Assembly (NCBI GenBank): GCA_017465845.1
Contig: JAFTVH010000104.1
Location: forward strand, 1-64,000
Direction of reading: 5' to 3'
Length of the DNA stretch: 64,000 bases
From: Lachnospiraceae bacterium
GTDB lineage: Bacteria; Bacillota; Clostridia; Lachnospirales; Lachnospiraceae
Shown: positions 1-8,974 of the stretch, one piece after another
How the letters are laid out: each line of letters starts with the position of its first letter
How positions within the stretch are numbered: position 1 is the stretch's first letter
The notes under the pieces: model-generated
The model's database searches: none
Told to the model about the DNA's origin: nothing
What the model saw: only the letters and a program-made list of their open reading frames with translations
Translations under genes and position numbers: made by a program

Positions 1-116
<116 letters not shown>

Positions 117-130
117 GGAGTAATTGATAA

Positions 131-184
131 GCGCCTGCTTTTCCGGGATAGTTTCATGGGCCGCTTGGGAATGCAGGCGCTTTT
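131..184 (+). other. Inverted repeat between ddl and murF
   Basis: GCGCCTGC at 131-138 is exactly complementary to GCAGGCGC at 173-180, with a 34-base loop and only four T residues after it. It could be a weak attenuator or a processing hairpin between two genes of one pathway. The short T-run makes full termination doubtful. Confidence 0.4.
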
Positions 185-204
185 GATGAAGGAGAATAAG
201 AGAT

Positions 205-1611
205 ATGAAACAGATGACTTTATCGAATATTGCAAGAGCCTGCAATGGAGTGTTGGTTGGAGCAGCTGATGATATAGAAATTACGTCTGCTGTACTGGAT
301 TCCCGCCAGGTAACGGAGGGGGCGTTGTTCTTTGCTACGATAGGAGAGCGGGTGGACGGTCATCGGTTCATTGGCTCTGTATATGAAAAAGGGGCCTGCT
401 GTGTGGTAACGCAGAAAGAGCCAAGCCAGGTTGAAGAAGAGCATGGCGTACCTAAAGAAGCATGGGGACCTTATATTTTGGTAGAAAATACCTTGCAGGC
501 ACTAAAGGACATAGCGGAATTCTATCGTTCGACGCTCACCATTCCCATTGTAGGTATTACCGGCAGTGTGGGAAAGACCAGCACCAAAGAGTATATTGCA
601 GGGGTACTTTCTCAGAAATACCAAGTGCTCAAAACAGAAGGCAATTTTAATAATGAAATCGGTGTGCCGCTGACGCTGCTTCGCATCAGGGAGGAGCATG
701 AGGCAGCAGTGATTGAAATGGGGATCAGTGATTTTGGGGAGATGCACCGTCTCAGCAAAATGGCACGCCCAAATATCTGCGTTATTACTAATATCGGTCA
801 GTGTCACTTGGAGAACTTAAAGACAAGAGACGGTATCCTGAAAGCGAAATCGGAGATATTTGATTATATGGATCCGAATGGGGAAGTGTGTTTGAATGGG
901 GAGGATGATAAGCTTGCCACAGTGACACAGGTAAATGGAAAGGCAGTGCATTTCTTCGGTCTGGGAAGCAACCCAAAAGAAGAGGTGTGTGCAACAGATA
1001 TCGTAAGCAAAGGATTGTTCGGCAGTGACGCGGTATTGCATATGCTTGACCGGACGTTACCTGTTCATGTCACCATTCCGGGCATCCATATGGTCACCAA
1101 TGCCGCCGCAGCAGCCTGTGTGGGAAGCCTTCTTGGACTTTCCGATGAGCAGATTGCAGAAGGAATCCGCTCGGTAGTACCGGTTAGCGGACGCAGCAAC
1201 TTGATTTCTTTGCCCCAATATACGCTGATTGATGACTGCTATAATGCTAATCCGGTGTCCATGAAAGCTGCAATCGATCTGTTAGCTATAGCTGATAACC
1301 GGAAGATCGCGATTTTAGGAGATATGTTCGAATTGGGAGCAGATTCCGATAAAATGCATGAGCAGACAGGTGAATATGCCGGGTCGGCAAAGATCGACCG
1401 GATTATCTGTATTGGGCCCAGTTCCAGGCATATGTTCGATGGTGCTGTGAAGGCCGGAGCAGGAGACGTGCTTTATTATGAGGATAGAGAAACGTTTCTG
1501 CAGGAATGGCAGGAGGAAAAGGACGAACTGCTTCCGGCAAACAGTACGATTCTGATCAAGGCCTCTCATGGGATGGAATTTGAGAAGATAGTGGAAGCAT
1601 TGGAAAAATAG
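205..1611 (+). CDS. murF: UDP-N-acetylmuramoyl-tripeptide--D-alanyl-D-alanine ligase
   Basis: A 468-residue cytoplasmic Mur ligase that adds D-Ala-D-Ala to the UDP-MurNAc-tripeptide, the last cytoplasmic step in building the peptidoglycan stem. Domains in order: N-terminal uridine-binding domain (about 1-105), central ATPase with the Mur P-loop GITGSVGKTSTKE at about 117-129, a following EMG(I)S-type segment, and the C-terminal ligase domain with the DDCYNANP motif. Full length for the family. The start has an AAGGAG ribosome binding site at 189-194. It follows ddl by 88 bases and ends at a strong terminator, so ddl and murF form the end of a cell-wall transcription unit. Confidence 0.95.
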   Translation: MKQMTLSNIARACNGVLVGAADDIEITSAVLDSRQVTEGALFFATIGERVDGHRFIGSVYEKGACCVVTQKEPSQVEEEHGVPKEAWGPYILVENTLQALKDIAEFYRSTLTIPIVGITGSVGKTSTKEYIAGVLSQKYQVLKTEGNFNNEIGVPLTLLRIREEHEAAVIEMGISDFGEMHRLSKMARPNICVITNIGQCHLENLKTRDGILKAKSEIFDYMDPNGEVCLNGEDDKLATVTQVNGKAVHFFGLGSNPKEEVCATDIVSKGLFGSDAVLHMLDRTLPVHVTIPGIHMVTNAAAAACVGSLLGLSDEQIAEGIRSVVPVSGRSNLISLPQYTLIDDCYNANPVSMKAAIDLLAIADNRKIAILGDMFELGADSDKMHEQTGEYAGSAKIDRIICIGPSSRHMFDGAVKAGAGDVLYYEDRETFLQEWQEEKDELLPANSTILIKASHGMEFEKIVEALEK

Positions 1612-1630
1612 AATAGTAAATAGGATATGT

Positions 1631-1667
1631 GCTGGCGTTCAAGTGTAGGTGAACGCCAGCATTTTTC
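1631..1667 (+). terminator. Intrinsic terminator after murF
   Basis: Perfect 10-bp stem GCTGGCGTTC (1631-1640) / GAACGCCAGC (1651-1660) with a 10-base loop, followed by ATTTTTC. It closes the ddl-murF unit. Confidence 0.9.
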
Positions 1668-1755
1668 TTGAATTGAAAATGTCCATTTTACTTTGGTATT
1701 CACGGTTGCCCTTGATCGAGGTTTATATATATTCTCAAAAATAAAAGATACTCTA

Positions 1756-1784
1756 TTGACATTTGTCGATGCATGGGAGATAAT
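1756..1784 (+). promoter_or_regulatory. Sigma-A promoter of the HipA-like kinase operon
   Basis: TTGACA at 1756-1761 and GATAAT at 1779-1784 with a 17-base spacer, only about 20 bases before the kinase start. The -35 box sits inside a short imperfect palindrome (TTGACATTTGTCGA), a plausible operator for autorepression by the partner protein; that last point is inference. Confidence 0.75.
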
Positions 1785-1806
1785 ACAGTAACAGGAGGAC
1801 ATGCTC

Positions 1807-2658
1807 ATGGATTATGCAAAATACCCATCAAGCGGCAGATTTTACTCGGGGGCTGAACGAAAGACAGGCATCTTAATTGAAGGACAGCCATACATTGTAA
1901 AATTTGCAAAGGATTCACCACAGGGATTGACTTACAGCCATGTGTCGGAGTTTTTGGGCTCTCACATCTTTTCTATGCTGGGTATCCCTACTCAGGATAC
2001 ATTGCTTGGGACATGGCAGGGTAAGCCTGTTGTGGTGATGAAAGATTTCATAGGAGAAAACGAGACTTTTGTGCCGTTTAATGATGTAGGAGACAGTTCG
2101 TTGGAGCAAAATAAAGAATTATATCGTTACAGCTATGAAGATATCTGCCGAATGTTAAGTGAGAACAGAAAACTGACCAATGTAGAAGAAACGGTGCAAA
2201 GATTCTGGGATATGTATATAGTGGATGCCCTTATAGGAAATTTTGACAGGCACGGAGCCAACTGGGGATTTTTGAAAAAGAATAATAAATATCGAATGGC
2301 GCCGGTGTTTGATAACGGTTCTTCCTTGTTTCCCAGATTAAATGATGATGAGAAGATAAAGAGCGTGCTGGAATCTGAGGAAGAAATGAATCGCAGAATT
2401 TACGAATTTCCTACGTCTCAGATACAATTGGATGGAAAGAAAAGTTCCTATTATGATGTAATAAGCAGCTTACGTTTTAGAGAATGTAATAATGCAGTTG
2501 TTCGGATGTGTCCGAAAGTTGATCTGGATGCAATCAGAGATTTGATAAATAGTATTGAGAATATATCGGATATGAGAAAGAAATTCTATAAAGAAATATT
2601 ACAGTACCGATATCGGAAGTTCATGTGGGAGCCATATCTTGCATTGACAAAAGGGTGA
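1807..2658 (+). CDS. HipA-like serine/threonine kinase
   Basis: A 283-residue protein of the HipA/CtkA-like kinase superfamily. Visible motifs: an N-lobe lysine in the VKFAK segment (about residue 32), the catalytic loop NFDRHGANWGF (about 145-155, with Asp147 and Asn152), and the metal-binding segment PVFDNGSSLFPR (about 166-177, Asp169). It is shorter than E. coli HipA (about 440 residues) and closer in size to the compact CtkA-type kinases. ATG 1807 is preferred to ATG 1801 because AGGAGG at 1793-1798 is properly spaced only for 1807. The next gene starts 5 bases downstream. Known HipA kinases phosphorylate translation factors and can arrest growth; the target here is unknown. Confidence 0.8.
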   Translation: MDYAKYPSSGRFYSGAERKTGILIEGQPYIVKFAKDSPQGLTYSHVSEFLGSHIFSMLGIPTQDTLLGTWQGKPVVVMKDFIGENETFVPFNDVGDSSLEQNKELYRYSYEDICRMLSENRKLTNVEETVQRFWDMYIVDALIGNFDRHGANWGFLKKNNKYRMAPVFDNGSSLFPRLNDDEKIKSVLESEEEMNRRIYEFPTSQIQLDGKKSSYYDVISSLRFRECNNAVVRMCPKVDLDAIRDLINSIENISDMRKKFYKEILQYRYRKFMWEPYLALTKG

Positions 2659-2663
2659 GTTAG

Positions 2664-3566
2664 ATGGAAGTGAATAGAAGCTGGATACCGAGAAATGAAT
2701 ATACAACACCACTGAAAGGAGCACCGGATTATTGTAACAGTGGAATTATCAAAGCGGTTGCCGGTAAGGACAAGATTCAAGTGGGCAGAATTGATTACGA
2801 GCATTATGATACGGAAGACTATCAATATATCATCACCCCCTTTTGGGAGATTATTGATACATTACCGACAAATATTTTTCAGGGCATTCCGGGCATTGAT
2901 ATGGAGCTTCGCCTGGAGCGTTATTATCGGGTAAATATGGAGCCGGTATTCATTACAGAACGGACACCTGGTAAAAATCGTGTGGATTTATGGGAGCTAT
3001 TGGATAGTGTTGGATTGACCTATTATGACAGGCTGGAGTGGCTGATTCGCACAGACTTGCGGGCAGCGGTGGATAATCTGATCGTAGAGCGGGCCAGAAA
3101 TGATACTATAGAGTTGGAGGTCCATTCTCCTCAGGAAGCAATGGAAGCTGTGAAAACTTGCCAGAGAGGAGACAGGGTCACGATTGTTTCGCTGGAGGTA
3201 TTGGGAAAATCTTCTCAGAAAATGACGGATATGCTGAGACAGTTCTGTTATACCGGGATTCAGCTTAGAGTATCTGAGCAGAACATGGAGATTAAAGGGG
3301 AAGATTACCGGACTTTGGTACCGATTTTATCCTGCCAATTAAAGCAGATGAAAGAGCACTGTAAGGAGGCGCAGGCACAAGGAATAGAAAATGCGAAAGA
3401 GGAAGGAAAGTATAAAGGCAGGAAAAGGCTTGCCGTCGATAAGCAGCAGCTTTTGGAACTATACAGTCAGGTACAGACCGGAAAAATTTCTTTGGAAGAA
3501 GCTTTAAGAATCACAGGTCTGTCGCGTTCTACGTTCTACAGAAGAGTGAAAGAATATAGAAAGTAG
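2664..3566 (+). CDS. Kinase-partner protein with degenerate serine-recombinase C-terminal domain
   Basis: A 300-residue protein in two parts. Residues 1 to about 145 match nothing I recognise. Residues about 150-298 follow the layout of a resolvase/invertase: a strand-helix region, the long helix ending in basic KYKGRKR (about 249-255), and a terminal helix-turn-helix with TGLSRSTFYRRVKEY. The N-terminal Arg/Ser catalytic motif of serine recombinases is absent, and the RLGRS-type motif reads VLGKS, so recombinase activity is unlikely. It is translated 5 bases after the HipA-like kinase, so it is plausibly its DNA-binding partner and repressor, in place of HipB. That role is inference from context. 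Confidence 0.6.
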   Translation: MEVNRSWIPRNEYTTPLKGAPDYCNSGIIKAVAGKDKIQVGRIDYEHYDTEDYQYIITPFWEIIDTLPTNIFQGIPGIDMELRLERYYRVNMEPVFITERTPGKNRVDLWELLDSVGLTYYDRLEWLIRTDLRAAVDNLIVERARNDTIELEVHSPQEAMEAVKTCQRGDRVTIVSLEVLGKSSQKMTDMLRQFCYTGIQLRVSEQNMEIKGEDYRTLVPILSCQLKQMKEHCKEAQAQGIENAKEEGKYKGRKRLAVDKQQLLELYSQVQTGKISLEEALRITGLSRSTFYRRVKEYRK

Positions 3567-3577
3567 AATTAAAGGAA

Positions 3578-3626
3578 AGAGCCATTGCAGAATGACGATA
3601 AGGCAAAATCTGCAGAGGCTCTTTTA
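3578..3626 (+). terminator. Intrinsic terminator of the kinase operon
   Basis: AGAGCC (3578-3583) with TGCAG pairs with CTGCA and GGCTCT (3617-3622), followed by TTTTAT. It lies between converging genes. Confidence 0.75.
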
Positions 3627-3639
3627 TATTATAGAAGTC

Positions 3640-5886
3640 TTATTTTGTAACCTGCGTAGGTGCGCACCCATAGACACGTTTATATGCCTTATAGAAAGAA
3701 TTGGGATTAGTATATCCACACTCATCAGCCACTTCGGCAATCGTTTTATCCTTTTGAGACAGTAATTCAGAGGCAAGATTCATTCGCTTCTGCTCTATAT
3801 AATGAGACACCGTCACATTGGTCGCATTTTTGAAGACCTTACGTATTGTGGAAGAAGAACAGTGAAATTGTGTTTCCAGAGTGGTAAAGCACAAGTCGCA
3901 GTCCGTGTAATGCTGATCAATGTAGGAAATGAGATCTTTGACAAGAGAATCGCTTTCATCCTGCAGATTTTCCCTGATCAGTCTGCAAAAGCTGCGGACC
4001 GGCTCTTCCAACTGAGCGTATAAAGTATTGTCCGAAATTTGATTGTCATTAATCCGGTAGGCAGGAATATGTAAGTCCATAAGCAGCAGGGGGTGCTCTA
4101 ACTTAATAAAAGTCAAAATGGCACTAAGCATTTCATGCATATGGCAGTTTACGGTGACGTTTCGTGTAAGGTTCAGTGCTTCTGAGTACATATGCAATTT
4201 TTCCAAAGCCAATTCTTCATTGCCAAAGCTAATGGCGGAGTACAACGTTGTTAAGTCCGTCATGGTAAAGGGCAGATTCTGCTGCCCCTCAAAGGGCCTT
4301 TCTATGCAGTCTGACATGGTACATACTCTCTGCCGGCTGCAGGGAAATGGGATCTCGATCATGTCCTGCACCTGGCGATATGCCGCAGGAAGGTCTTCCG
4401 GATGCTTAAAAATTTTGCCGGCTACACAGCGAATATAATAAGAAGGTTCTTCACGGTTGATATTCTCTACTGTAAAATCAAGGGTCTCTCGGTAGCTTTC
4501 ATAGTCTGCTTCTGAAATCAACAGCAGCAATTCAGAGGTGCTGAGCTGTTGTTGATAGGCATGAGGCAGCTCGCTTCCTAAAAAAGATTGCAGCAGGGAC
4601 ATGGAATCCGTGTAAATAGTTCCGGCATGGTCTTCATCAATCTGCAGACGGAGAAACAGCAGGCAGTAACTGTCCGGAAAAGCAGGAAAATAGGAGTGGA
4701 ACAGGCTGATGTCCCTGGGAGAGATCAGTTGACCGCTAATGGCTTTTTCCAGAAAACGGGCCTGTAACATTTTCTGCTGGGTGTGGAGCATATTTTGGTA
4801 TTGTCCCAGTGTATGGTCGGCACTGAGGATGCGGTTTGATATATAGTCAAAGCCACTGTGCAGGTTCGAGGCAGGGCGCCGTTCCATAAGTGGGGTATCT
4901 GTTGTCTGGCGGGAATTTGCCGCCTTCATAGCACTCGCAGCAGGGATATTTACGCTTCGGTCCAATGTACGGAGGATATTCAGGATTGGCTTGGAGGAAA
5001 TGTGTGTGCCGGTTACAATAACGAGAATCAGCACGACTACACAAATACCACAATAAATGCCAAAGAAAAGATACAATGGCTTCATTTTGTTGTAAAATAC
5101 ACTGTCAGCAATATGTATGGTGATTGACAGACCGCCGGTGGAGATTTTCTGTCCCAGAGTCTGATAGTTTTGGTGATTTTCAGATAGATCGCTGTAGAGA
5201 AGAGTTCCATTGGTATCTGTAATGGTAAAATAATAGCCGCTCAAATCAGGGTCCGCAATAAGCAGTTCCTTAATAGTGGAGATATCCAGGCACGCATAAA
5301 TATAGGCAGAACTTCCCCATCTGAGTACATATACCAGGGCATCGTATTCCTTCTGGTGGGTCTTGATACGGTGAGCAGGCAAAAAGCCGGAGTTTCTCTC
5401 CGAAAGAAGCTGTTTCCATTCCTCGTAGCTTAAGTCATCTACACAAAAAAAGTCGGGGTAATAACAGGTGACATCATAAAAAAAGATCGTATTTTGTGTG
5501 ATTGCAACATTCTGATCAAATAACAGGGCGGCATCCGAAATGGTTTCCAACGGATACAGTAACCCTCCAAAGGTATTTTTTAGTTGGTTGCGGATATTGG
5601 CAGGTACAGCGGAATAGTCCGGTTCGTTATAACGAAGAACCACAAAGCGTGGGTCGGAGGAAAGTATGGAAGAGACATTGAGGAGGCCGGTTACAGTATC
5701 CTCAAGCTCGGTGGCTCCGGTGCTTAACTGTTGCCTTGCTTTCTCCATCTGAAGTTCTGAAAAGGTAGACTGGAGATAGGCAAGGAGCGGAAATAATGTC
5801 AGGCAAAAGATCAGGGAGGCCAGGGTGAAAATCAATAGAAACCATTGGGATATGGAATGGTTTTGTATGGAATGCTCTTTTTTCAT
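3640..5886 (-). CDS. Membrane-anchored AraC-family transcriptional regulator
   Basis: A 748-residue regulator with an N-terminal transmembrane helix (about 13-35), a large extracytoplasmic sensor region (about 36-270), a second transmembrane helix (about 273-296, rich in Ile/Val/Leu), a cytoplasmic linker and a C-terminal AraC DNA-binding domain of about 100 residues. The two HTH segments are visible around TLETQFHCSSSTIRKVF and IAEVADECGYTNPNSFYKAY. It is divergently transcribed from the binding-protein/permease operon at 6157, the standard arrangement for a sensor that activates a sugar importer. The 270-base intergenic region between them presumably holds its binding sites. The inducer cannot be read from sequence. 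Confidence 0.85.
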   Translation of the reverse strand: MKKEHSIQNHSISQWFLLIFTLASLIFCLTLFPLLAYLQSTFSELQMEKARQQLSTGATELEDTVTGLLNVSSILSSDPRFVVLRYNEPDYSAVPANIRNQLKNTFGGLLYPLETISDAALLFDQNVAITQNTIFFYDVTCYYPDFFCVDDLSYEEWKQLLSERNSGFLPAHRIKTHQKEYDALVYVLRWGSSAYIYACLDISTIKELLIADPDLSGYYFTITDTNGTLLYSDLSENHQNYQTLGQKISTGGLSITIHIADSVFYNKMKPLYLFFGIYCGICVVVLILVIVTGTHISSKPILNILRTLDRSVNIPAASAMKAANSRQTTDTPLMERRPASNLHSGFDYISNRILSADHTLGQYQNMLHTQQKMLQARFLEKAISGQLISPRDISLFHSYFPAFPDSYCLLFLRLQIDEDHAGTIYTDSMSLLQSFLGSELPHAYQQQLSTSELLLLISEADYESYRETLDFTVENINREEPSYYIRCVAGKIFKHPEDLPAAYRQVQDMIEIPFPCSRQRVCTMSDCIERPFEGQQNLPFTMTDLTTLYSAISFGNEELALEKLHMYSEALNLTRNVTVNCHMHEMLSAILTFIKLEHPLLLMDLHIPAYRINDNQISDNTLYAQLEEPVRSFCRLIRENLQDESDSLVKDLISYIDQHYTDCDLCFTTLETQFHCSSSTIRKVFKNATNVTVSHYIEQKRMNLASELLSQKDKTIAEVADECGYTNPNSFYKAYKRVYGCAPTQVTK

Positions 5887-6156
5887 AAAGTGTAACTCCC
5901 TTCATTTTTGCTTGTCATATTATCACGCTTTTTGCGTCTATCACATTGTAACATTCTATAATTACGAGAGTCAATTCAAAAGAAAAAGGAAGCGTTATTT
6001 CATGATAAAAGCGTTTTTTCCGCATTCAAATCAAATCAATTAAATCGGGTTTTCCGTATAATTTTGATTTATCCTGATGCATTGCCGGAAATTGTCCTGT
6101 ACAATAAAGCCATGGAATTCCATTACGAAAAATACATCTCAAGGAGGTAAAGATTT
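5887..6156. promoter_or_regulatory. Divergent control region of glycan locus 1
   Basis: This 270-base gap separates the AraC-type regulator from the importer it probably controls. On the plus strand there are two possible -10 boxes, TATAAT at 6057-6062 and TACAAT at 6100-6105, neither with a good -35 box, which fits activator-dependent transcription. AAGCGTT occurs twice within about 30 bases near 5990-6015. AAGGAGG at 6141-6147 is the ribosome binding site of the lipoprotein gene. Confidence 0.45.
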
Positions 6157-7908
6157 ATGAAACAGAAAAGATTGATGGCCCTGCTGCTCTCCTGCAGTAT
6201 GCTTGCAGCTGCCATGACCGGGTGCGGAAACAGTAATGAGGGGACAAGTCAGGAAAGTAAGAGTACGGAGCAGACAACGTCAGGTACTTCTGCATCAGAG
6301 TCTTCCAAAGCCGAATCTTCTCAGGCAGCAGACAGCGGCGCAGAAGCTTTTGATCCCAAATCGATTACAGATGGGGTCAAGCTGACTATTGCAGTGAAAG
6401 ATAGTTTGCAGATTGCAGATTATAATACTAATTTTACGACTCTTTCTATAGAAGAAGCGCTGGGAGTTGATCTGGAATTTATCCCCTATGCATCTGCTGA
6501 TTATGAGACCAAGATGAACGTTATGGTTATGAGTGGTGATGAACTTCCTGATATTATTTTTAATCCGGGAGACCAGTATTTAAGCTGGGCAAACGAGGGT
6601 GCTATCATAAGCTTGAATGAATATTATGAGAATCCGGATATGTCTGCGAATTTCCTGGCTGCCTGTGAGAAAATGGGCACAGATGTGTATCCGATGATGA
6701 AGAATGCAGATGGATTAGCTTATTATGTTCCTTATTATGTGGAAAATTATAACAACTCAGTAAATACAAAATTATGGGTATATGAACCATGGTTGGAGGC
6801 AATCGGAAAAGATGTTCCTCAGACAACAGAAGAGTTCTACGAAGTATGTAAACTGATCGTTGGAAATGATTTAAACGGTAATGGTAAAAATGATGAAGTT
6901 GCTTTGACCGGATTTGGATTTAGTACAGGTGGAAACAATGGATGGTTTCAATGCCTGATGTCGGCATATATTTATGCTCATGGAACAAATTTCTTAGTAG
7001 CAGAAGATGGTCAGCTCAAATTTGCGTACACTACCGACGAATGGAAAGAGGGTCTGAAATACATTAAGAAGTTCTTTGATGAAGGACTGATTCCTGTAGA
7101 GACACTGACCCAGGATAATGCTCAGTATGAGGCAGTGTGGAAGAGCAGTGAGATGCAGTTATTTTCTTTTGCTTTCTATAATATGGGCGGAACAGATATG
7201 GAAAGAAAGGCAAATTATATCCACATTCCGGCATTGGAAGGACCTGAAGGCGTGAAAAATGCCAAATACAAGCCCGCTACTCCCAAAGTAGGTGCGGTAA
7301 TTACTGCAGACTGTGAAAATCCTGAAGCAGCTTTCCTGGTATGTGACTATCTGTGCAGCGAAGAAATGAGTATTACCGGTCGTTACGGAAAACGAGGAGA
7401 AAACTGGGATTACTGGGATGAGGCAAAGGTAGATGATAAATCGAAATATGCAGCAGCTTTCCCGGGATATGACAATTTCTTTATTGCATATGATGACGCA
7501 GGATTCTTTAGCAGCCAGGCACAGCAGAATGTAAGTTATATTCAGAACGGACCCGGTATGTTAGGTGCATACGTATTAAATGCCCAGGCCTTTTTAACAA
7601 CTGCTACTACAGAAGAGGAGCAGTTGGCCGTAAAATTCCAGAACAGAGTAAATACGGCAATTATGGATTGTATGAAATATGGTCCGGATGAAGTGGTAAG
7701 CAATCTTCCTATGACTGCGGATGAGACACAAAAAGCTTCGGATATTAAGGCTTCCCTGGATACTTATTTTTATGAGATTACCTCTCAGTTCCTGATCGGG
7801 GAAAAGGATATTGACAGTGAATGGAATAATTACCTGGCAGAGCTGGAAAAAATCGGATACAAAGAACTGTTGGCAGCTTACCAGACTGCATACGACAGAA
7901 CCAAGTAA
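6157..7908 (+). CDS. Extracellular solute-binding lipoprotein (oligosaccharide ABC importer 1)
   Basis: A 583-residue lipoprotein: positively charged N-terminus, hydrophobic segment and a lipobox ending at Cys23 (AAMTGC), then a low-complexity Ser/Glu/Thr linker and a family-1 type solute-binding fold. The length and the sequence around the FNPGDQYLSWANEGAIISL segment resemble LplA-type proteins that capture complex oligosaccharides. It is anchored outside the membrane and would hand substrate to the permeases at 8033 and 8975. AAGGAGG sits 10 bases before the ATG. A strong hairpin without a T-run follows the gene, probably allowing more lipoprotein than permease to be made. Confidence 0.9.
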   Translation: MKQKRLMALLLSCSMLAAAMTGCGNSNEGTSQESKSTEQTTSGTSASESSKAESSQAADSGAEAFDPKSITDGVKLTIAVKDSLQIADYNTNFTTLSIEEALGVDLEFIPYASADYETKMNVMVMSGDELPDIIFNPGDQYLSWANEGAIISLNEYYENPDMSANFLAACEKMGTDVYPMMKNADGLAYYVPYYVENYNNSVNTKLWVYEPWLEAIGKDVPQTTEEFYEVCKLIVGNDLNGNGKNDEVALTGFGFSTGGNNGWFQCLMSAYIYAHGTNFLVAEDGQLKFAYTTDEWKEGLKYIKKFFDEGLIPVETLTQDNAQYEAVWKSSEMQLFSFAFYNMGGTDMERKANYIHIPALEGPEGVKNAKYKPATPKVGAVITADCENPEAAFLVCDYLCSEEMSITGRYGKRGENWDYWDEAKVDDKSKYAAAFPGYDNFFIAYDDAGFFSSQAQQNVSYIQNGPGMLGAYVLNAQAFLTTATTEEEQLAVKFQNRVNTAIMDCMKYGPDEVVSNLPMTADETQKASDIKASLDTYFYEITSQFLIGEKDIDSEWNNYLAELEKIGYKELLAAYQTAYDRTK

Positions 7909-7931
7909 TCAGTTAATTTAGGAACAGTATA

Positions 7932-7977
7932 AGATTACCGCATAGGAATGCGAAAACGCAGACTTGTGCGGTAATCT
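7932..7977 (+). other. mRNA-stabilising hairpin between binding protein and permeases
   Basis: Perfect 11-bp stem AGATTACCGCA (7932-7942) / TGCGGTAATCT (7967-7977), with a small GCG/CGC hairpin in its loop and no T-run after it. It is unlikely to be a full terminator. Its place just after the binding-protein gene suggests differential expression within the operon. Confidence 0.6.
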
Positions 7978-8032
7978 GCAGTACTGAAAGAAAGCGTGAG
8001 AGTGCCGAAAAAATTGAGAAAGGATTGGTGAA

Positions 8033-8962
8033 ATGAAAAAGAAATTTCAAAAGCTCAGATTAGAAATCTGGCGTGACAGGGAATTGTATCTGTTCCTGCT
8101 GTTACCTGTCATATATATCATTATTTTTGCATATGCACCTATGGGCGGCCTGGTTATAGCGTTTAAGGATTATAGTGTAAGAAAAGGAATATTTGGCAGT
8201 GACTGGATAGGGTTAGACAATTTTGTCAGATTTTTTGAATCCTATCAAAGTGGGCGAATCATAGCAAATACAATCATTCTGTCCCTTTATGAGATTTTGG
8301 CCGGATTTCCGATTCCAATTTGCTTTGCACTGATGCTTAACAGTTTAAAAGGAGATCGGTTTAAAAAATTCTCCCAATCGGTTGTGAATCTGCCGCATTT
8401 CATTTCCACTACAGTTATGGTGGGTATTTTGTATCAGCTGCTTAGCTCACGTACCGGGCTTTATGGCATGGTTGTAGAAATGCTGACCGGAAATTATCCT
8501 GCCGATTTATTTGCTTCTGCAAATGGATTTCGACATTTGTACGTCTGGTCGGGAATCTGGCAGAACTTTGGTTGGGGAAGTGTGATCTATACGGCGGCAC
8601 TTGCCGGTGTGGATCCGGAGTATCATGAGGCAGCCCAGATTGATGGTGCGACGCGTTTTCAGAGAATTCTGCATATTGATTTACCCTGCATTCTGCCCAC
8701 GATCATAATCAATCTGATTTTGAGAATGGGATCCGTTATGAGTATCGGATTTGAGAAAGTTTATCTGATGCAGAACGGATTGAATCTGACTACCAGTAAT
8801 ATTATTTCCACCTATGTGTATCAGGTGGGATTGTCTGCAACGGGTACATCTGATTTCTCTTTTGCTACTGCGGTCGGGATGTTCAATTCCTGCGTAAATC
8901 TGTTGATTATCACCGTAACCAATAGTATTGCCCGTAAAGTCGGCGACACCAGTTTATGGTAA
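8033..8962 (+). CDS. ABC transporter permease, LplB type
   Basis: A 309-residue membrane protein with about six transmembrane segments. The cytoplasmic EAA loop, through which it contacts the ATPase, is visible as EAAQIDGATRFQRILHIDLP. The N-terminal YAPMGGLVIAFKDY segment and the C-terminal DTSLW are typical of the LplB half of CUT1-class oligosaccharide importers. It is the first permease of the pair, 12 bases upstream of the second. No ATP-binding subunit is encoded nearby. Confidence 0.92.
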   Translation: MKKKFQKLRLEIWRDRELYLFLLLPVIYIIIFAYAPMGGLVIAFKDYSVRKGIFGSDWIGLDNFVRFFESYQSGRIIANTIILSLYEILAGFPIPICFALMLNSLKGDRFKKFSQSVVNLPHFISTTVMVGILYQLLSSRTGLYGMVVEMLTGNYPADLFASANGFRHLYVWSGIWQNFGWGSVIYTAALAGVDPEYHEAAQIDGATRFQRILHIDLPCILPTIIINLILRMGSVMSIGFEKVYLMQNGLNLTTSNIISTYVYQVGLSATGTSDFSFATAVGMFNSCVNLLIITVTNSIARKVGDTSLW

Positions 8963-8974
8963 AAGGAGGCGCAA

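Noticed and set aside
2664-3566. Active site-specific recombinase
   Set aside because: The resolvase-like part lacks the catalytic N-terminal Arg/Ser segment and the arginine of the RLGRS motif.
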